64,000 nt of DNA from Agromyces aureus. GTDB lineage: Bacteria; Actinomycetota; Actinomycetes; Actinomycetales; Microbacteriaceae. The translations under genes and the position numbers were made by a program. Below, one piece after another: positions 24,967-33,656 of this stretch. The stretch is from the NCBI RefSeq assembly GCF_001660485.1, contig NZ_CP013979.1, positions 2,480,001 to 2,544,000 of the forward strand, given 5' to 3'. The notes below the pieces were generated by a model. It did not search any database, was not told the origin of the DNA, and was given only the letters and a program-made list of their open reading frames with translations. Each line of letters starts with the position of its first letter. Within the stretch, counting starts at the first letter, position 1.

Positions 24967-27657
24967 TCACGCCGTGGCGGGCGCGTCATCGTACGCGGGC
25001 AGTGGTGCCGAGGTCGTGAATCGGCCCGCCGGGATCCGGTGCTCGGTGCCGTCGGGCATCACCACGCGGGCGCTCGTGCCCGACGGGATCTCGGCGGTCA
25101 GCGACATCCGCTCGCCCTCGATCCGCCACTCGACCGCGATCGTGCCCTGCGGGCCGTCGTGCGAGCCGCGCGCCCACGTGAGCCCGCCGCCCGGAATCGG
25201 CTCGATGACGACCTGCTCCCATCCGATCGAGTCGGCGTCCTGCCGGAGCCCGAGGGTGTGGGTGTGCAGGAACCGCATCGCGGCGCCCTTGCTGTAGTGG
25301 TTCAGGGACTCGTGGGCGTCGCCGTGCTCGTCGATGCCCTCCCAGTCCTCCCAGACCGTGGTCGCGCCGCGGTCGAGCATGTACCGCCACGACGGCGCGC
25401 TGCGTTGCTGCAGGAGCTCGTACGCGACATCCGCCCGCCCGTGGTCTGCGAGCACGGGGAGCAGGTCGCCGGTTGCCAGGAAGCCGGTGCCGACGTGCGT
25501 GCCCGCCGCCCTGATCAGCGCGACGAGCCGGTCAGCCGCGGCCTCCCGCAGCTCGTCGGGCACGAGGCCGAACGCAAGCGCGCGCACATAGGCGGCCTGC
25601 GTGTCGGTCGTGGTCGTGCCGTCGGGACGGAGGTAGGCCTGCCGCCAGGCGTCGGCGATGCGCTCGGCGCTCGCCGCGTAGCGGGCGGCATCCTCGTCGC
25701 GACCCAGAATGCCCGCGATGCGGGCGAGCGTCGCGGTCGACCGATGCAGGTAGGCGGTGCCGACCTCGCCCTTGTCCGCCATGAACCAGGCCATCGGATC
25801 GTGCTTGATCGGGTCGATGCGATGTCCATCGGCATCGCGCTCCCGCGGTTCGGTCCATTCGCCCCAGTGGAACGTGCCGTCCCAGAGATACTGCTCGAAC
25901 GGCTGGGGCTCGGCGGAGGCATGCACGCGGGCGAAGTGCCTGGTCGTGCGCGCCTGCTCGAGCGCCCAATCGACCCAGCGCACCATCGCGTCGACGTTCT
26001 CGGCGAGCACCTGTTCGTCGCCGTACGCCTGGTAGAGCTCCCACGGCACGGCGACGATCGCGTCGCCCCAGCCCGACGAACCGGTCATCATGGCGAACTG
26101 GTCGTCGAGGTGGTGCTTGATGCGCCGGCCGTCGGGCGAGAAGTTCGCGATGCGACCGTCGTCGAGCTGGTCGTCGCGCACCGACCGCAGCCACTTTCGG
26201 CTGAAGCCGTTCACGTCGTAGAGGCGCGTCGCCATCGGCGCGAACACCTGGTAGTCGCCGGTCCAGGCGAGCCGCTCGCGGGTCGGGCAGTCGGTGGGCA
26301 CGTCGACCGCGTTGCCGCGGAAGCTCCAGTCGGCGATCTCGTGCAGGCGGTTCAGGTCGTCGTCGCTGCATGCGAACGCGCCGGTACGGCGGAGGTCGGT
26401 CTGCACGATGTGCATCTCGAGGGATGCCGGTGCGAGCGTGCCGCCGTCGGACCTCGCGATCCGCGCGTACCGGAAGCCGTGCACGGTGTGGCGGGGCTCG
26501 AAGTCGCCCCCCTGCTCCCCCGCGACGACCTCGTCGCGCTGCACGAACGCCATGCGCCCCTCGGGCCGATCGGAGTCGAGGTGCGACGTGTCGAGATCGC
26601 CGTCGCGGCCGAGCGCCTCGCCGTACTCGAGCACCGTGCGGGTGCCCGGTGCGCCGAGGTCGGTGAGTCGGATCCACCCGGACGCGTTCTGCCCGAAGTC
26701 GGCAAGCCACGCGCCGTCGGCGAGGCGGCGGAGCTCGACCGGCGTTCGCGTCTCGACGACGCGGACCGGTGGCGCGGGCGACCAGTCGATCGACGGTGCG
26801 TCGACGACATCGACGAGGACGGATGCCGCGGCCGCGCGAGGCGTCGAGAGGTCGAGGGTCTGCCCGTCCATGAGGTCGGCGCGCGTGATCGCCGAGCGGC
26901 GGCTCGTCCACGTCTCGTCGCTGACCACGACCCGCCGGGTACCGTCGGCGAACTCGAGGTGCAGTTCGATGCGGGCACCCAGCGTCGTGCCCCATCCCGC
27001 GGGGAGCCGGAACGCGCCGACCTGACCGCGGAACCAGCCGTCGGAGAGCTCGAGCTCGATCACGTTGACACCGTCGCGGACGAGGGCCGTGACGTCGGCG
27101 GCCTGCGCATAGAGCGTGCGGTCGTACGACGTGGAACCCGGCGCGAGCTCGACCGTGCCGACGCGCTCGCCGTTCACGGTTGCCGTGTAGAGCCCGAGCG
27201 CGGTCGAGTAGAGCCGTGCGGTCACGACCGCGCCGGCGACCGTGAAGCCGCCCGCGAGCACGTGGGCCGCGCGCCGCCCGTATCCAGGGTCGTCGTCGGA
27301 GCCGACGGGCGCCTCGACCGGCGAGATCCACTGCGCGGTCCAGTCTTCGTCGAGGAGACCCGCCTCGAACACCGCGAACGCGGACCACGCGGCATCCGTC
27401 GCTCCCTCGGACGCGACGCGAACGCGCCACCGCACCTGCTGACCGCTTCGCGGAGCCTGGAACGGCCAGGCGACCAGACGACGGCCGGTCACCTCGGCGA
27501 CGAGCGGCTCAGCATCGTCGATCACGGCTTCGACCACATAGGCGGTGTGGATGTCGCGGTCGACGGGGTCCTTCCACGAGAGCCGCGGCGCAGCACTGGT
27601 GACGGTGAAACCGTCGCCGCCTGCGTCGACGGCCAGGTCGGAGGGTGCGGTGAGCAT
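24967..27657 (-). CDS. GH78 family alpha-L-rhamnosidase
   Basis: An 896-residue cytoplasmic rhamnosidase. Beta-sandwich modules fill roughly the first 380 residues (PRLSWKDPVD, then LYSTALGLYTATVNGERV). The (alpha/alpha)6 catalytic barrel follows, with VPTDCPTRERLAWTGDYQVF and SSGWGDAIVAVPWELYQAYG, the regions that hold the conserved acidic residues. A beta-sandwich tail closes the protein. It releases terminal alpha-L-rhamnose from glycosides such as rutinosides or saponins. It is the second gene of the operon, 53 bases after the MFS gene. No rhamnose kinase or aldolase gene is in the window. Confidence 0.95.
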   Translation of the reverse strand: MLTAPSDLAVDAGGDGFTVTSAAPRLSWKDPVDRDIHTAYVVEAVIDDAEPLVAEVTGRRLVAWPFQAPRSGQQVRWRVRVASEGATDAAWSAFAVFEAGLLDEDWTAQWISPVEAPVGSDDDPGYGRRAAHVLAGGFTVAGAVVTARLYSTALGLYTATVNGERVGTVELAPGSTSYDRTLYAQAADVTALVRDGVNVIELELSDGWFRGQVGAFRLPAGWGTTLGARIELHLEFADGTRRVVVSDETWTSRRSAITRADLMDGQTLDLSTPRAAAASVLVDVVDAPSIDWSPAPPVRVVETRTPVELRRLADGAWLADFGQNASGWIRLTDLGAPGTRTVLEYGEALGRDGDLDTSHLDSDRPEGRMAFVQRDEVVAGEQGGDFEPRHTVHGFRYARIARSDGGTLAPASLEMHIVQTDLRRTGAFACSDDDLNRLHEIADWSFRGNAVDVPTDCPTRERLAWTGDYQVFAPMATRLYDVNGFSRKWLRSVRDDQLDDGRIANFSPDGRRIKHHLDDQFAMMTGSSGWGDAIVAVPWELYQAYGDEQVLAENVDAMVRWVDWALEQARTTRHFARVHASAEPQPFEQYLWDGTFHWGEWTEPRERDADGHRIDPIKHDPMAWFMADKGEVGTAYLHRSTATLARIAGILGRDEDAARYAASAERIADAWRQAYLRPDGTTTTDTQAAYVRALAFGLVPDELREAAADRLVALIRAAGTHVGTGFLATGDLLPVLADHGRADVAYELLQQRSAPSWRYMLDRGATTVWEDWEGIDEHGDAHESLNHYSKGAAMRFLHTHTLGLRQDADSIGWEQVVIEPIPGGGLTWARGSHDGPQGTIAVEWRIEGERMSLTAEIPSGTSARVVMPDGTEHRIPAGRFTTSAPLPAYDDAPATA

Positions 27658-27710
27658 GATGGATCGCTTCCTTCGCTGATGCTGGGAGATCGGGGCGGGC
27701 GGCGCCCGGG

Positions 27711-29042
27711 TCAGCGGATCGACTTGACCTTGAGCAGGATGATGAGGCCGCCGAAGAAGGCGAACCCGGCACCGAGCAGGTACAGCAGGGTGTAGTTCTT
27801 CTCACCGCCGGTCGCGCCGATCATGATCACGAGACCGGCCAGCAGTGGCGCGATCGCGCTCGGGATCTTCTGGGCGAACTGGATGACCGCCATGTATCGA
27901 CCCGCTTGGTCGCGCTCGGGGATGATCGCGTAGACGATCGCCTGGTCGACGGTCGCGAACACGGCGATCGTGAGCTGCATGAGCACGGCGCCGGCGACGA
28001 TCTGCGGAAGCGACCACGCGGTGGCTTCGACGACCGCACCGACGACGAACAGCACGGCGGCGATCATGACGAACAGGCGACGACGCTGGAGCTTGTCGGA
28101 GAGGAATCCGCCCGCGATCGCACCGACGGCGGCTGCGAGCACGCCGATCATGCCCACCGTGGCGACCACGCCGGCGACCTCGCGCACGGGCATGTCGAGG
28201 CGCTGAGCGTAGAAGAACGTGCCGAAGGTCGTGTTGAAGTACAGGCCGATGAAGAAGACGAAACGACCGAGCCAGTTCCACGCGAAGTCGGGGTACTTGC
28301 GGATGTTGAAGCCGTAGCTCGAGACGACGGACCTGACCGTGACCTGTGTCGACGCAGCGAGGTCCTTCGAGCTGCCCTCGGGCTTGATGAGCGGGAAGAG
28401 CGCGAGCAGCACGGCGCCGATCGCGCCCGGCACGACGAAGACCAGGAACGTGTTCGACGACACCGCGTAGGCGACGCCGATGCCGAGCACCGGTGCGATC
28501 TGCGTCATCAGGCCGGTGAGGGCCGACACCTTGCCGCGTTGCGACTCGGGCAGCTTGTCGGCCTGGATCGTCTGCAGGGCCGCACCGGCGATCGACCAGC
28601 CGACCATGCCGAGCACCCAACCGGCACCGACGATCAGCAGGCTCGGCGCAAGGCCGATGACGACGAGTCCCGCGAGGCCGATCGCGGTGCCGAGGTAGAT
28701 GAACGGGCTCCGGCGGCCGAACCGCGAGCGCGTGCGGTCGCTCCAGATGCCGACGAGCGGGCTGATGACGAGGTAGACGGCCTGTGCGATGCCCGTGATG
28801 AATCCCAGGAACTCTTCGTGGCCCGGCGCGAGCTCGGTGATCCGCACCGCGATGCCGTACGAGAGCGGGACCATCATCGCCATCGACGCGCCGAAGCTGG
28901 CGAGCATGAGCCAGACGATGTAGCCCTTGCTCATCGGCTGCTGCGGATCGACCACAGCGCTGTCGACCACCGGCGCGACATTCGCGTCGGACACGGCGAG
29001 GCCGGCGGCGTGCTCCGCGCCCGGCTCGTTCTTCGTCACCAT
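27711..29042 (-). CDS. MFS glycoside transporter
   Basis: A 443-residue major facilitator with about twelve helices. GIWSDRTRSRFGRRSPFIYL after helix 2 and GGFLSDKLQRRR in the second half are the two conserved loops. The start is either the ATG at 29042 or the adjacent GTG at 29039; AAGGAG lies just upstream and fits the GTG best. It heads the seven-gene operon and is probably the importer of the rhamnosylated glycoside. Its promoter region carries two operators shared with the divergent TetR gene. Confidence 0.9.
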   Translation of the reverse strand: MVTKNEPGAEHAAGLAVSDANVAPVVDSAVVDPQQPMSKGYIVWLMLASFGASMAMMVPLSYGIAVRITELAPGHEEFLGFITGIAQAVYLVISPLVGIWSDRTRSRFGRRSPFIYLGTAIGLAGLVVIGLAPSLLIVGAGWVLGMVGWSIAGAALQTIQADKLPESQRGKVSALTGLMTQIAPVLGIGVAYAVSSNTFLVFVVPGAIGAVLLALFPLIKPEGSSKDLAASTQVTVRSVVSSYGFNIRKYPDFAWNWLGRFVFFIGLYFNTTFGTFFYAQRLDMPVREVAGVVATVGMIGVLAAAVGAIAGGFLSDKLQRRRLFVMIAAVLFVVGAVVEATAWSLPQIVAGAVLMQLTIAVFATVDQAIVYAIIPERDQAGRYMAVIQFAQKIPSAIAPLLAGLVIMIGATGGEKNYTLLYLLGAGFAFFGGLIILLKVKSIR

Positions 29043-29108
29043 TGACTCCTTCATCGGTGAAGCCGACCACGCGATCGTACGCGGGCCGTGCTGAGGGATT
29101 CCTCAAAA

Positions 29109-29125
29109 GTAACCAGATTGGTTAC
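29109..29125. promoter_or_regulatory. TetR operator, copy 1
   Basis: GTAACC-AGATT-GGTTAC is a perfect 6-5-6 inverted repeat of 17 bp. It lies 67 bases upstream of the MFS gene, in the divergent promoter region. A second copy with the same arms follows 30 bp away (centre to centre). Confidence 0.8.
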
Positions 29126-29138
29126 GTTGTGGCCAAGA

Positions 29139-29155
29139 GTAACCACAGCGGTTAC
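29139..29155. promoter_or_regulatory. TetR operator, copy 2
   Basis: GTAACC-ACAGC-GGTTAC has arms identical to copy 1 around a different five-base centre. Conserved arms with free spacer bases are what a dimeric TetR protein requires. The copy lies 66 bases before the TetR start. Confidence 0.8.
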
Positions 29156-29220
29156 GATTGGCAAGTCGGCTTCGGATGCTGGTCTGCCAGACTCCATGAA
29201 TGGGCCGACAGGGAGAAGAC

Positions 29221-29904
29221 ATGCACGGTACGAACCCCTCGGTCATCGCGGTGGCGCCGGACGCCGCGGCGCGGACCCCCGCGCCCCGGGGCCCCCGCGG
29301 ACCGTACGCGAGCACGCCGGCACGCCGCGCGGAGATCGTCCGCGCCGCACTCGCGAGCTTCGCCGAGCACGGGTACGAGCGTGCGTCCCTCCGCGACATC
29401 GCCGCCAGGGCCAACCTGACGCACGCCGCACTCCTCCGGCACTTCGCCAGCAAGGACGATCTCCTCCTCGCCGCCCTCGCGCAGCGCGACGACGACGACG
29501 AGGAGATGGCGCGCCGCATCATGCAGTCGAAGGTCTCAGCCGAGCGCGTGCTCTCGAGCGTGCTCGCCGACGAGTTCTCCCATCCCGAACACCAGCGCAA
29601 CTGGCTTGCGATCACGGTCGCCGCCACGAACCCCGAGCACCCTGCGCACGACTTCTTCATCGCGCGACGCGAGCGCATGCGCGTGCACTTCTCGAGCGGC
29701 CGACTCACCACCGCACACGACAGCGAAGAGCTCACCGCAGACGACAAGGTCACCATGCTCATGGCGATGATGGATGGACTTCGCATCCAGGCCCTGCTCG
29801 ACCCGTCGCGCGAGACCCTGCCGCTGCTCGAGACGTTCATGCGCCTCATCACCACCGACGACGATCGGCGCGGCACCCTCGACGCATCGCCAGCGTCAGA
29901 CTGA
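29221..29904 (+). CDS. TetR/AcrR family transcriptional regulator
   Basis: A 227-residue regulator with an Ala/Pro-rich N-terminal extension. The helix-turn-helix reads YERASLRDIAARANLTHAAL and LLRHFASKDDLLLAAL near residues 55-90, and a ligand-binding domain follows. The ATG at 29221 has GGGAG six bases upstream; an earlier in-frame ATG at 29200 is less well placed. It is divergent from the MFS-GH78-GH1 operon, and the twin GTAACC palindromes between them are its likely binding sites, for repression lifted by a glycoside or sugar. Confidence 0.92.
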   Translation: MHGTNPSVIAVAPDAAARTPAPRGPRGPYASTPARRAEIVRAALASFAEHGYERASLRDIAARANLTHAALLRHFASKDDLLLAALAQRDDDDEEMARRIMQSKVSAERVLSSVLADEFSHPEHQRNWLAITVAATNPEHPAHDFFIARRERMRVHFSSGRLTTAHDSEELTADDKVTMLMAMMDGLRIQALLDPSRETLPLLETFMRLITTDDDRRGTLDASPASD

Positions 29905-29977
29905 CCACGCGTACGCTGCGACACAGCGCAGCTCGATCAGGTGCAGTGGAGGCGACCACCTCGGGCTCGAGCAACCG

Positions 29978-29997
29978 GGATGCCAGGAGTGGCATCC
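29978..29997 (+). terminator. Hairpin after the TetR gene
   Basis: GGATGCCA and TGGCATCC form a perfect 8-bp stem with a GGAG loop, about 75 bases after the TetR stop. A T-run is missing, so termination is only likely. Confidence 0.5.
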
Positions 29998-30134
29998 TCG
30001 ACAGCTGATCCGACGCGCCGGGGAGTGCCGCCGATCTTCGACGGTCCGCCCCGCACCTCCGGCGACGACGGATGGCCCCTCCTTGATGTGACCGTCCGCC
30101 CCCGGTCACTCGCCGTCACGCGGTAGCCTGCCAC

Positions 30135-31526
30135 ATGGGCAACGGCGAGCGACGGCCATCGGCGAACGAAGCCGGGCGCCGGGTACGCAAGCGTCTGCCG
30201 CGGCGAAGCTTGGCCGAACTGGTCCTCCCCGTCGACCGGGATCCCCTCGGCATCCTCGAGGAACAGCACGCGTCGAGACTGAAGGATCTCGTGCCGGTGC
30301 GGGTGGGACGGATGCTGCAATCGCCGTTCTCGTTCTACCGGGGCACGGCAGCGGTCATGGCGGCCGACCTGCGCAGTGCACCCACCACCGACCTCGAAGT
30401 CGTCTCCTGGGGCGACGCCCACATCTCGAACTTCGGTTTCTTCGCCTCGCCCGAACGCGCGCTCGTCTTCGACCTCAACGACTTCGACGAGGGCGGCGTC
30501 GCGCCGTGGGAGTGGGACGTGCGCCGACTCACCGCGAGCGTGTACATCAGCGGGCGCGACATCGGCTTGAGCGAGGACGCATGCCGCGACGCGGCCTTCG
30601 CCGCGGCTGACGCATACCGCGAGATGTTGCGGGGCTATTGCCGCCTCTCCACGCGGGAGCGCTACTACACCCGGGTCGACACGTCCGCGGTCGCACGCCA
30701 CCTAGGGGAGAAAGGCGAGCGGACGGTGCGCAAAGCGGCGAAGAAGGCCCGCGCACGCACGTCCGAGCGGCTCCTGCAGCGCCTGACGACGATCTCGGTC
30801 GACGGCGGCATCCGCATCGTCGATCAACCTCCCATCCTGCGCCACGTCGACCACGCGACCTTGGGCGAGGTCACCGACCTCTTCGCCCAATACCGCGCGA
30901 CCCTGCGTGAGGACATCGCGTTCCTGCTGGAGCAGTACCGCGTGGTCGACTTCGCCCTCCGGGTCGTCGGTGTCGGCAGCGTCGGCACCCGCTGCTACTT
31001 GATCGCAGTTGAGGGCCCCACCGGCGACATGCTGTTCCTCCAGGCCAAGGAGGCTCCGCCGTCCGTCTTGACGACGTACGGGGGACGGCGGTCGATCATC
31101 CCCGGTCGCCCCGGCGTGACGGACTTCATCGAGGGCCACCGCGTCGTCGCCGCCCAGCGGATCCTGCAGGCGAACTCCGACCTCTTCGTCGGATGGATCC
31201 GCGGCTGGGCCGGTGACTCCGCGGATCGTTACCGGGTGGACTACTACTGGCGGCAGTTCCGCGACATGAAGGGGTCGATCGAGCCGGACACGCTCGACAC
31301 CGGCCAGTTCCGCTCGTACGGTGCGCTGTGCGCCGCACTCCTGGCTCGGGCGCACGGGCAGTCACCCGCCTCGGCTGCGATCATGGGCTACCTCGGCCGA
31401 TCCGAAGAATTCGCCGAGGCGACGGCGGCATGGTCGGCCGCCTACGCCGATGTCGCCGAGGCCGACTTCGAGCTGCTGCGCCGAGCCGTCGCATCCGGAC
31501 GCCTCCCGGCCGAGACCGGAGTCTGA
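30135..31526 (+). CDS. DUF2252 family protein
   Basis: A 463-residue protein of the DUF2252 family, which is distantly kinase-like. Family motifs are clear: SPFSFYRGTAAVMAADL near residue 63, SWGDAHISNFGFF near 90, LVFDLNDFDEGG near 110, WEWDVRRLTASVY after it, and VVGVGSVGTRCY near 277. The DAHxxNFG and NDFDE elements resemble the catalytic loop and metal motif of aminoglycoside-phosphotransferase-like kinases. The substrate is unknown. It stands alone between the TetR gene and an integrase remnant, with regular codon use. Confidence 0.85.
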   Translation: MGNGERRPSANEAGRRVRKRLPRRSLAELVLPVDRDPLGILEEQHASRLKDLVPVRVGRMLQSPFSFYRGTAAVMAADLRSAPTTDLEVVSWGDAHISNFGFFASPERALVFDLNDFDEGGVAPWEWDVRRLTASVYISGRDIGLSEDACRDAAFAAADAYREMLRGYCRLSTRERYYTRVDTSAVARHLGEKGERTVRKAAKKARARTSERLLQRLTTISVDGGIRIVDQPPILRHVDHATLGEVTDLFAQYRATLREDIAFLLEQYRVVDFALRVVGVGSVGTRCYLIAVEGPTGDMLFLQAKEAPPSVLTTYGGRRSIIPGRPGVTDFIEGHRVVAAQRILQANSDLFVGWIRGWAGDSADRYRVDYYWRQFRDMKGSIEPDTLDTGQFRSYGALCAALLARAHGQSPASAAIMGYLGRSEEFAEATAAWSAAYADVAEADFELLRRAVASGRLPAETGV

Positions 31527-31637
31527 CCGCGGTTCGGGGCGCGTACCGTCGGCGACCCCTATACCGAGACGACCCTCTGGCAGTCGTACAAGATCGTCAT
31601 CGACTACGCCCCCGCACCGGGACCCAGCCGGATCTGA
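31527..31637 (+). pseudogene. Possible 3' gene fragment of unknown origin
   Basis: The frame directly after the DUF2252 stop reads GDPYTETTLWQSYKIVIDYA and ends at TGA 31635-31637. It has protein-like composition (a beta-strand pattern, no Arg/Ser excess) but no start codon or ribosome site. I cannot name the family. It may be the end of a gene lost when the neighbouring integrase element decayed. Confidence 0.25.
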
Positions 31638-31749
31638 CGTCCGCCGCCACTTCTCGGACCGCCCGACGACGATTCGGCGGCAGCAGATGTGTATTGCTGC
31701 GCGCGAGGGAGCATGTGCACGCCTCGTCGCCTCGTCGATGCCGTCCACG

Positions 31750-32091
31750 TCGAGGCTCACGTGGCAGGATGGCCGGCCGTTCTCCCCCGAGGACGTCACG
31801 CGCCGGTTCCCCCGCGCCATCCGCACGTACAACGCCGAAGCGCCCGAAGCCACCCGGAAGGGCACCACAACGAGCCCGCTTCCGCTCGTGCGCTTCCATG
31901 ACCTGCGACACCTGCAGGCCTCACTCATGCTCGCCGCAGGCGTGCCGCTCGCGCTCGTGTCGAAGCGTCTCGGTCACTCGTCAGTGCAGGTCACGAGCGA
32001 CACGTACGGGCACTTCCTCGATGGAGTCGGAGCACAGGCAGCGACCGCCGCTGCGGCGCTCATTCCGCGCCGTTCTGTCGACGTTCCCTAG
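31750..32091 (+). pseudogene. C-terminal part of a tyrosine recombinase (integrase)
   Basis: The frame reads DGRPFSPEDVTRRFPRAIR, then VRFHDLRHLQASLMLAAGVP, LALVSKRLGHSSVQ and the Tyr nucleophile in TSDTYGHFL. This is the second half of an integrase catalytic domain with its HxLRH box, LGH and active Tyr. The DNA-binding domains and the first catalytic Arg are missing, so it cannot work. It lies 87 bases from the 3' end of a CAT tRNA gene, the usual attachment place of such elements. Confidence 0.75.
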
Positions 32092-32178
32092 CGATTCCCT
32101 AGCATTCGCCATCGGAGCCGACGATCCGGCGCTCGAGCCCGCTCGCAGAAACATCCTCCGACCGAGGATTTCATAGAG

Positions 32179-32252
32179 TAGGGCGGACGGGACTTGAACC
32201 CGTGACCGATGGATTATGAGTCCACTGCTCTAACCGGCTGAGCTACCGCCCC
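32179..32252 (-). tRNA. tRNA with anticodon CAT (elongator Met or Ile2)
   Basis: A 74-nt cloverleaf: acceptor GGGGCGG pairs with CCGCCCT with a closing G-U, D-arm GCTCAGCCGGTTAGAGC, anticodon loop CTCATAA, T-arm ACGGG-TTCAAGT-CCCGT, discriminator A. CCA is not encoded. It lacks the three G-C pairs in the anticodon stem that mark initiator tRNA. Whether it carries Met or, after lysidine modification, Ile cannot be settled by eye. It lies ten bases after the glycosyltransferase gene on the same strand. Confidence 0.92.
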
Positions 32253-32262
32253 GTGAGCGACC

Positions 32263-33519
32263 TCAGTCGGGAAGGATGACCGGGATCGACTCGGTGACCG
32301 GATCGGTCACGCGCTGACCACGATACAGACTCTCGAACGTGTCGAGTGTGCGCGTGATGTCGTGGGCCTTGATGTACTTCAGCGACGACGCCTTCATGGC
32401 GTTGTAGTCGTCGGGCGAGGCCTCGAGCACGGTGCGCAGCTTCGCCGCGAGGTCGGTCGGGCTGCTCGGCTCGAACAGGTAGCCGTTCTGGCCGTCGTGC
32501 ACGAGGTGCGGCAGCGCCATGGCGTTCGCGGCGACGACGGGCAGGGCCGAGGCCATGGCCTCCATGGTCACGATGCTCTGGAGCTCGGCGATCGAGGGCA
32601 TGGCGAGCACGGATGCGCGGTGGTAGGCCTCGCGGAGCTCTTCGTCGGTGACGTAGCCGGTGAAGGTCACGCGATCGGCGATGCCGAGTTCGACGGCGAG
32701 GTTCTCGAGGTTGCGCTTCTGGTCGCCGCCTCCGACGATCTCGACCTTGGCATCGAGCGAATCGGGCAGCAGGGTGAGGGCGCGCAGCAGCACGTCGATC
32801 TGCTTCTCGCCGGTGACACGGCCGACGAAGAGGATCCGGTTCTCGGTGCGCGGCGCCCAGTTCGGGGAGTACTTGTGCGCGTCGATGCCGCACGAGATGG
32901 CGTGCACGTTCTCGAGCCCGGTGTGCTTCTCGAGGAACTGCGCGGCCTTCAGGGTCGGTGTCGTCACGGATTCGGCGCGACCGAAGGTGCGCCCCGCGGC
33001 CTTCCAGGCGAGCCCGACGGCCCAGTCCTGCCAGGCCTTGGGCAGCAGCGTGAACTCGAGCATGTTCTCGGGCATGAAGTGGTTCGTGCCCACGATGCGG
33101 ATGCCGCGCTTCTCGGCCTCGATCGAGAGACCGCGCCCGACGATGATGTGCGACTGGAAGTGCACGACGTCGGGCTTCACGGCGTCGATGATGCGAGCGC
33201 TGTTCTGGCGGATGCGCCAGGGCAGCGCGAATCGCAGCCAGTCGTGCGGGTACCAACGCCAGCTGTGGAGGCGGTGGGCCGTGATCTCCTGGCCTTCGTG
33301 CACCTCTGGCCACGACCCGCTCTTTCGGCTCGCGGCCGGAGCGACGACGTGCACGTCGTGACCTCGTTCGACGAGGCCGGCGGCGAGACGCTCGGCGAAG
33401 CGTGCGGCGCCGTTGACATCGGGCGCGAAGGTATCGGCACCGATCAGGATCCTGAGCGGCCGTTCCGGCTCTGCGCGGTCAGCGGCATTGGGGGATGTCG
33501 CACCGGGAGTGTCAGACAC
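32263..33519 (-). CDS. Glycosyltransferase family 4 protein
   Basis: A 418-residue GT-B fold enzyme. RILIGADTFAPDVNGAARFA opens the first Rossmann domain. HFQSHIIVGRG and TNHFMPENML follow, and the second domain has ILFVGRVTGEKQIDVLLRAL and the EX7E-like SIAELQSIVTMEAMA. It transfers a sugar from a nucleotide- or lipid-activated donor. In actinobacteria similar enzymes are mannosyltransferases for phosphatidylinositol or diacylglycerol glycolipids. It starts at a GTG after GAGGAAC. The tRNA gene directly follows it. The exact acceptor is unknown. Confidence 0.88.
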   Translation of the reverse strand: MSDTPGATSPNAADRAEPERPLRILIGADTFAPDVNGAARFAERLAAGLVERGHDVHVVAPAASRKSGSWPEVHEGQEITAHRLHSWRWYPHDWLRFALPWRIRQNSARIIDAVKPDVVHFQSHIIVGRGLSIEAEKRGIRIVGTNHFMPENMLEFTLLPKAWQDWAVGLAWKAAGRTFGRAESVTTPTLKAAQFLEKHTGLENVHAISCGIDAHKYSPNWAPRTENRILFVGRVTGEKQIDVLLRALTLLPDSLDAKVEIVGGGDQKRNLENLAVELGIADRVTFTGYVTDEELREAYHRASVLAMPSIAELQSIVTMEAMASALPVVAANAMALPHLVHDGQNGYLFEPSSPTDLAAKLRTVLEASPDDYNAMKASSLKYIKAHDITRTLDTFESLYRGQRVTDPVTESIPVILPD

Positions 33520-33601
33520 GTGGAGATGTTCCTCACAATTCTGGGCGGCCGATTCGGCCGATCTCGCCGCAGCGCAGGGATGGTCGCGGGCGATGAGTTC
33601 G

Positions 33602-33630
33602 AAGATAGTCTATGCAGTCCGCTGAGTCAG
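33602..33630 (-). promoter_or_regulatory. Probable sigma-70 promoter of the GT4 gene
   Basis: On the minus strand CTGACT (33630-33625) and TATCTT (33607-33602) are separated by exactly 17 bases. They lie about 83 bases upstream of the GTG start, where a promoter is expected because the upstream gene ends at 33657. Confidence 0.5.
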
Positions 33631-33656
33631 CGGCTTCGCGGGCATGTCGCCGAGCG

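Noticed and set aside
24937-27795. A plus-strand open frame of about 950 codons opposite the GH78 gene
   Set aside because: Same cause: the rhamnosidase on the other strand is complete and well conserved, while this frame shows no recognisable protein.
32179-32252. Initiator tRNA (fMet)
   Set aside because: The anticodon stem lacks the three consecutive G-C pairs of initiators, and position 1-72 is paired (G-U).
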